The notes beneath the pieces were generated by a model. It saw nothing but the letters and a program-made list of their open reading frames with translations. It was not told the DNA's origin and did not search any database. This document shows positions 15,973 through 19,850 of a DNA stretch of 19,850 nucleotides, piece by piece (position 1 is the first letter of the stretch; the number at the start of each line of letters is the position of its first letter). The DNA comes from Chloroflexi bacterium UBA5177 (GTDB lineage: Bacteria > Chloroflexota > UBA5177): the NCBI GenBank assembly GCA_002413265.1, contig DHWR01000032.1, forward strand, positions 1 through 19,850. The letters are read 5' to 3'. A program made the translations under genes and the position numbers.

Positions 15973-17151
15973 ATGGGGGCGCGCATGATCTTAGATGAAC
16001 GGGAAGCCACTCCCTTGCGACGCGTCCTAGGCGCTCTGCCATCTCTCAGTGAGCTTGACCTTGGCCAGCTCGAGGGCTGGGCGCGCGAACACGGGCTGCC
16101 CGCCTACCGAGCGAAACAGCTTCACGCGTCCTTGTGGAAGCGTGCGGCTCAATCCTTTGACGAGCTGACCGACCTGCCCATCCAGCTGAGGCAGGACATT
16201 CAGCAAACGCACCGCCTCAGATCCATCGAGACGCGGATCCATCTCAAATCGAGTCGAGACGGCGCCGAGAAAGTCCTCTTCGGCCTGGCGGACGGCACGA
16301 CCGTCGAAACAGTTCTGATTCGCGCGGAGAACCCAGGCGGCGCGCCCCGGAACACCATCTGCGTGTCCTCACAGGTCGGTTGTCCGGCCGCCTGCAGCTT
16401 TTGCGCCACCGGCCTCTCCGGCTTCACCCGCAACCTGACCGCGGCCGAGATTGCCGATCAGGTCATGTACTTCGCACGAGTTCTGCGGGAGGACGGCGAG
16501 CGTGTGACCAATGTCGTGTACATGGGCATGGGCGAGCCGTTGCTGAACACCACCGCAGTGCGTCAATCGATCGGAATGCTTCTCGATTCCGCAGGGTTCA
16601 ATCTGGGAGGGCGTCACGTCACGCTTTCCACCGTGGGCATCGTGCCGCAGCTGCGGAAGCTGGCGGACTGGCTTGGGCAGGTAAACCTCGCCGTCTCGCT
16701 GCACGCGCCCAACGACGAGCTGCGATCCCAGCTGGTTCCGTACAACGCGCATTTCCCTATAGGCGACCTGCTGGACGCCGTACACGAGTACCTCGCCGCC
16801 ACCCGTCGCCGCGTCAGCTTCGAATACGTATTGCTGCGAGACGTGAACGACACGCCGGAGCTGGCCCGCGAGCTGGGCACCCTGCTGCGTCCGTTCGGCG
16901 GCATGGCTCACCTAAATCTCATTCCGTGGAACCCGTTCAGAGAAGGCAGGTTCATCCGCAGTGAGGGGCCGGACGCAGACGCCTTCGCCGAAGAGGCCAG
17001 GCGGGCCGGCCTCAACGTAACGGTCCGCTACTCCAAGGGCCTTGACATAAACGCAGCCTGTGGCCAACTTCGCGAAAATGCAGAATCGACAGAGATCGCG
17101 AAACCAAAACCGGCCTGGTCAACAGTCTCACCATCCCAAACCCAGAAGTAG
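15973..17151 (+). CDS. rlmN: Dual-specificity RNA methyltransferase RlmN
   Basis: A 392-residue radical-SAM enzyme that methylates C2 of adenosine 2503 in 23S rRNA, and A37 in some tRNAs. The radical-SAM cluster is CPAACSFC (Cys137, Cys141, Cys144). The two extra catalytic cysteines of the family are present: Cys130 in TICVSSQVG and Cys363 in INAACGQL, the residue that becomes methylated in the mechanism. GMGEPL (185-190) binds SAM, and HLNLIPWNPF is a family signature. There is a Pro/Ser-rich tail of about 25 residues after the normal end. ATG 15973 and ATG 15985 are both possible starts with weak ribosome sites. It converges on the broken glycosyltransferase gene and diverges from the amidohydrolase-like gene. 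Confidence 0.96.
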   Translation: MGARMILDEREATPLRRVLGALPSLSELDLGQLEGWAREHGLPAYRAKQLHASLWKRAAQSFDELTDLPIQLRQDIQQTHRLRSIETRIHLKSSRDGAEKVLFGLADGTTVETVLIRAENPGGAPRNTICVSSQVGCPAACSFCATGLSGFTRNLTAAEIADQVMYFARVLREDGERVTNVVYMGMGEPLLNTTAVRQSIGMLLDSAGFNLGGRHVTLSTVGIVPQLRKLADWLGQVNLAVSLHAPNDELRSQLVPYNAHFPIGDLLDAVHEYLAATRRRVSFEYVLLRDVNDTPELARELGTLLRPFGGMAHLNLIPWNPFREGRFIRSEGPDADAFAEEARRAGLNVTVRYSKGLDINAACGQLRENAESTEIAKPKPAWSTVSPSQTQK

Positions 17152-17274
17152 CATCCATGCCGTCCGTGGCCACAAATGCCTTGCGAGAACCGTAGCTCAG
17201 CCCTTCAGGGCGTATCGAAATAGCGCACCCGAAGACCGGACCTGCAACCCGACACCTTTTCCGAACGCCACTCA

Positions 17275-18438
17275 TCAACGGCCCACAGTGCTACTCACCG
17301 ATCCAGCAACCAGAGCCCCGACCGGCAGCAACCACAGCGTTCCCGCAGCCGTCAGCCACAACCGGCTCCGCCTCGACACCGCGTCAAAGTAAGGGATGCA
17401 GTACAGCGCCGCGAAGACCACCCCCGTCGAAACCCGAAAGAGCCCGATGAAGTCCTGAAAAAAAGACCTGATTCAGTGTCACCAGCGAAAAGAAGGTGAC
17501 AAGCAGGAAAGTCGGCAACGCGATTGCCCGTTCCCCACGAATCAGGGCTTGTACGGCAAGCCAGGCGCAGATACCCGCCGGAATGAATATGAAAATGCTC
17601 TCCAGAATGAGAGCGCCGGAGGCTTCGCCACCGAGCGCCCCACTCAAGGGAGCCACCGCCGCGTTGGACGGGATGCCCGTGGCGTGCAACCAGAAGATTA
17701 GCCAAACGCGGTAGGCCAGCGGCGGCCCAAAGGCAAAAGCCGAGAAGACAGCCGCGTTTCGTATCCGGCTAACGATGTCCTGCCGGGACAGCCTGGACGG
17801 AGGCCGCCAATCCCCGATAAGAATGGCGAGCGCGTACATCCCCGAGAACAGGATCGTCTTGTCGCGGCTGAGCAAGGCCGCGGCGAAGGCCAGGCCGCTG
17901 TACACGTATCTCCGCTTGAGATCCGAGTCGAATAGATAGATGGCGAGGGCGACCAGCGCGTAGGAGAGCGGCTACGTGAGATCCCGCTGCAACCCGATGA
18001 TCGCCCCGGGTACGCGGCGTAGATCAGTGCCAGCTGGGCCGAGACGCCACGTCGCGCCAGCCAGGCAGCAATCAAGAACGCGCCGCCGGCGATGGCCAGC
18101 CAGTTGATCAGGATCAGCGTGTAGGGAACCCAGCTCACGCGTCCGAGCGCAAGGACCCGCGTCAGCAGCGGATACACCGGCCGCGCGTACCGATAGCTGG
18201 GCGAATCCATGTAGTACCTCGCGTGCACCGGGTCGACGGCCATGAAGTAGAAAAACTGCCCGTCGTACCCCGACCCGTTCTTCACGTAGTGGTAGTGCGG
18301 ATCGTATGTGATGACCGAGCTCGTATGGCTCTGCAGTACGAAATGCTTGCCGAGCACGATGTAGTCGCGAGGGTCGGCACCACCAAAGACAAGTCGCGAA
18401 AGCCAGAGCCCATAGACGGCCGGAACCAGCAAGCCCAC
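17275..18438 (-). pseudogene. Broken GT-C-type membrane glycosyltransferase-like gene
   Basis: Read across three breaks, this encodes a multi-pass membrane protein of about 388 residues. The N-terminal part has VGLLVPAVYGLWLSRLVF, then SGYDGQFFYF and SYRYARPVYPLLTRVLALG, as in GT-C-like membrane glycosyltransferases acting on lipid-linked sugars. After LALIYAAYPG one G is missing from a G-run (18004-18010), which shifts the frame. The correct next residues would be AIIGLQRDLT, then TAG (17972-17974) where RDLTEPL-type proteins have Glu. A second shift lies in a seven-T run (plus-strand A's at 17458-17464); with one T removed the sequence continues QVFFQDFIGLF to a TGA at 17275-17277. The two shifts cancel, so the last part is back in the first frame. 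GTG 18438 is a guess at the start; codons up to 18494 may belong. Confidence 0.75.
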
Positions 18439-18494
18439 TGCAACCGGCGACGAAGCGAAGCGCCGGCTTGGGTTGCGAGACCGAGTGGGAGGGC

Positions 18495-18698
18495 TCAGAC
18501 CTTCTGAAGCGTCCGAAGGCAGCGGGTACAGATCTGGACGCGCTGCAACGCGCCGTTGATCATGACCTTGGTCTTCTGGACGTTTGGCTCGAAGGTGCGA
18601 TTCTTCTTGGGTGCGCGCAGCGCCCACCCAATACTGTGCTGATTTCGAATGTGGCGGCCGAACATCTTTTTCTTGCCGCAGAACTCACACTGGGCCAC
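18495..18698 (-). CDS. rpmB: 50S ribosomal protein L28
   Basis: A 67-residue L28 of normal length that belongs to the large ribosomal subunit near the exit-tRNA region. It opens with MAQCEFCGKK, continues with the typical GRHIRNQHSIGWALRAPKK and ends CTRCLRTL. Cys4, Cys7, Cys57 and Cys60 make the zinc-binding (C+) form. The start is GTG 18698, with an AAGGA site about eight bases upstream. The broken glycosyltransferase follows on the same strand with at most a 56-base gap, so it may once have been co-transcribed. A separate promoter is proposed upstream. Confidence 0.95.
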   Translation of the reverse strand: MAQCEFCGKKKMFGRHIRNQHSIGWALRAPKKNRTFEPNVQKTKVMINGALQRVQICTRCLRTLQKV

Positions 18699-18746
18699 GA
18701 AATGGATCCTTCCCCACAGGGTCTATCTCTGGACAAATATCTCACA

Positions 18747-18776
18747 ACTGTAGCATAGCGTCGAGCCTTTTGTGAA
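18747..18776 (-). promoter_or_regulatory. Predicted promoter for rpmB
   Basis: On the minus strand, TTCACA (18771-18776) and TACAGT (18747-18752) are separated by 18 bases, matching the consensus at five and four of six positions. It lies in the 141-base gap between the epimerase stop and rpmB, about 50 bases ahead of the GTG start, so rpmB is probably transcribed separately from the sugar genes. Confidence 0.35.
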
Positions 18777-18839
18777 CGTCTTGACAGTGACCAGGTTTGA
18801 GAGGAGTCCAACGACGCCGCGGCCTCCGTCAGATCTCGA

Positions 18840-19403
18840 TCAACCTGGCACATTCCGCCAGAAGTCTTCGCCAAGCAGGTCCCACGGCAGCCGTTGCTCA
18901 TCAGGATTGTCTCGGTTAAAAGCCTCGTTCACGAAGTAGAACATGCTCGCGGGTCGGTTGCTGAGATTGGCAATCCCATGTGCCACACCGCGCGGAATGA
19001 GCAGGAGTCGGGCTCTTCCTCCTCCCATCACGAAGCGCATTCTGCATTGGTAGGTTGTCGACTTTTCACGCACGTCGAGCAGCCCGACAAGGCAACGATC
19101 GTGCGGCGGTATGAACCACAGGTCCTCTTGCCGGACATGCAGATGCCAGGCTTTTATGGTTCCCGGCTCCATGAAGGAATAGCCGCACTGCGCCGGCCTG
19201 AACCCGGGAGCCGCCTCCAATTCACCGTGCGCGTTGTAGCGACCCACCTCGCAAAAGTCTCCGCCTTCGTCGCCGAGTAGCCGCAGGTCGAAGAGCGCGA
19301 CGCCATCGATGCCTGGCTGCTCCTCGTACGACTGTGTCGCCACCCTGTCGCGGAACTCGGCACCCATCCAGGACAGCGGATCCGGCTCGGCGCTGTCGGT
19401 CAT
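18840..19403 (-). CDS. rmlC: dTDP-4-dehydrorhamnose 3,5-epimerase-like cupin
   Basis: A 187-residue RmlC-type cupin, expected to epimerise a dTDP-4-keto-6-deoxyhexose in L-rhamnose (or related deoxysugar) synthesis. The family His is in IKAWHLH (His87), the second in RGVAHGIAN (His142), and the C-terminus NPDEQRLPWD is typical. By eye alignment, the conserved catalytic YY that follows FYF in classic RmlC reads Ala161-Phe162 here, so it may catalyse only one of the two epimerisations or another sugar reaction. ATG 19403 is chosen because of a GGGGGGGAAA site just ahead. A longer in-frame start at 19451 would overlap the upstream gene. The rmlA-like gene ends 16 bases upstream, so they share an operon. 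Confidence 0.8.
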   Translation of the reverse strand: MTDSAEPDPLSWMGAEFRDRVATQSYEEQPGIDGVALFDLRLLGDEGGDFCEVGRYNAHGELEAAPGFRPAQCGYSFMEPGTIKAWHLHVRQEDLWFIPPHDRCLVGLLDVREKSTTYQCRMRFVMGGGRARLLLIPRGVAHGIANLSNRPASMFYFVNEAFNRDNPDEQRLPWDLLGEDFWRNVPG

Positions 19404-19419
19404 GATTTCCCCCCCCAGT

Positions 19420-19850
19420 TCAAAGGATGCCGGCCTGACTATGATCGCCAAGCATCAATTTATATGCTCTCGGCTTGCCGTCAGCCTGGAAGATCACCAC
19501 ATCACGGCCGATTAGAGAGTCCTCTATTCGATGTGGTACCTGCACAATGCGGGTTCGCTCCATCACTATCGAGTGCTCGATCTCGCTTTCAGTGATCTCG
19601 CAATCGCGGCCGATGGCGGTGAAAGGACCCACATACGCGTTCGTAACGCGCGTGTTGGCGCCAATGATCAGCGGCCCGCGCAGATTGCTGCGCTCCACGA
19701 CGGCGCCTGCCTCAACCACCACGTTTCCCTGGATCGTACAGTCCCGGCCAACGACGCCATCGATGCGACCAACCAGCTCGTGCAGCACCACGCGGTTGGC
19801 GTCCAACATGTCTTCCATCTTCCCCGTGTCGATCCACCAGCCGTCGAGAA
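19420..19850 (-). CDS. rmlA: Glucose-1-phosphate thymidylyltransferase-like, long form, C-terminal part
   Basis: The N-terminus lies beyond the right edge; about 143 C-terminal residues are present. GWWIDTGKMEDMLDAN is the segment that closes the nucleotidyltransferase domain in long-form RmlA. It is followed by hexapeptide-like repeats of a left-handed beta-helix (GRDCTIQGNVVVEAGA, GANTRVTNAYVGPFTAIG, and a second SLIGRDVVIF turn). The long form with this beta-helix is common in archaea, actinobacteria and Chloroflexota. The enzyme makes dTDP-glucose, the first step towards dTDP-rhamnose or other dTDP-deoxysugars. The rmlC-like gene follows on the same strand 16 bases downstream. Since the active-site half is missing, the nucleotide (dTTP or other) is not established. 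Confidence 0.8.
   Translation of the reverse strand, partial: LDGWWIDTGKMEDMLDANRVVLHELVGRIDGVVGRDCTIQGNVVVEAGAVVERSNLRGPLIIGANTRVTNAYVGPFTAIGRDCEITESEIEHSIVMERTRIVQVPHRIEDSLIGRDVVIFQADGKPRAYKLMLGDHSQAGIL

Noticed and set aside
15885..16010. Upstream extension of the amidohydrolase-like protein by about 42 residues
   Set aside because: The extension would overlap rlmN, has no family resemblance, and the ATG at 15884 has a strong GGAGGGG site.
1..19850. CRISPR arrays, tRNA/rRNA genes, insertion sequences, integrases, toxin-antitoxin pairs
   Set aside because: I looked for regular direct repeats, cloverleaf-like segments, terminal inverted repeats and the corresponding proteins and found none I could support.

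Overview
The window is GC-rich bacterial DNA with closely packed genes, frequent GTG/TTG starts and start/stop overlaps. It carries murT-gatD, the pair that amidates lipid II, which points to a monoderm-type cell wall. Together with a zinc-type L28, a long-form glucose-1-phosphate thymidylyltransferase and many GT-C/RmlC-like surface-sugar functions, this fits an uncultured Chloroflexota/Dormibacterota-like or deep actinobacterial-like lineage. That placement is an inference; no rRNA or other decisive marker is present.

Layout. 1-582: C-terminal part of a repetitive secreted or appendage protein (+), closed by a clear intrinsic terminator. 639-1088: a small single-pass membrane protein of unknown role (+). 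1085-3256 and 3355-3579: a glycogen-debranching-like glycosidase and a 3Fe-4S ferredoxin (both -). 3663-6073: an FAD-dependent UGM/protoporphyrinogen-oxidase-like enzyme, translationally coupled to an RNase D-like exonuclease fused to HEAT-like repeats (+). 6070-11003: a tight minus-strand operon, read dtd, a GHMP-family sugar kinase, then two half-transporters that together look like a heterodimeric ABC exporter with one degenerate ATP site. 11101-12687: an acyl-CoA synthetase (+). 12717-14887: murT-gatD (-). 15132-15884: an amidohydrolase-fold protein that has lost most metal ligands (-). 15973-17151: rlmN (+). 17275-18438: a membrane glycosyltransferase-like gene broken by two frameshifts and a stop codon (-). 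18495-18698: rpmB (-). 18840-19850: an rmlC-like epimerase preceded by the C-terminal end of an rmlA-like nucleotidyltransferase (-), which runs off the window.

Themes. Most of the window is cell-envelope and housekeeping: peptidoglycan amidation (murT/gatD), nucleotide-deoxysugar synthesis (rmlA/rmlC), an envelope glycosyltransferase relic, an exporter, and translation-quality genes (dtd, rlmN, rpmB). I see no CRISPR array, tRNA or rRNA gene, insertion sequence, phage integrase or toxin-antitoxin pair. I did not find a convincing new multi-gene system. The more unusual items are individual proteins whose recognisable families have lost or swapped catalytic residues (the amidohydrolase fold, the GHMP kinase, one ABC subunit, the RmlC-like cupin), the exonuclease-HEAT fusion, and the broken glycosyltransferase.
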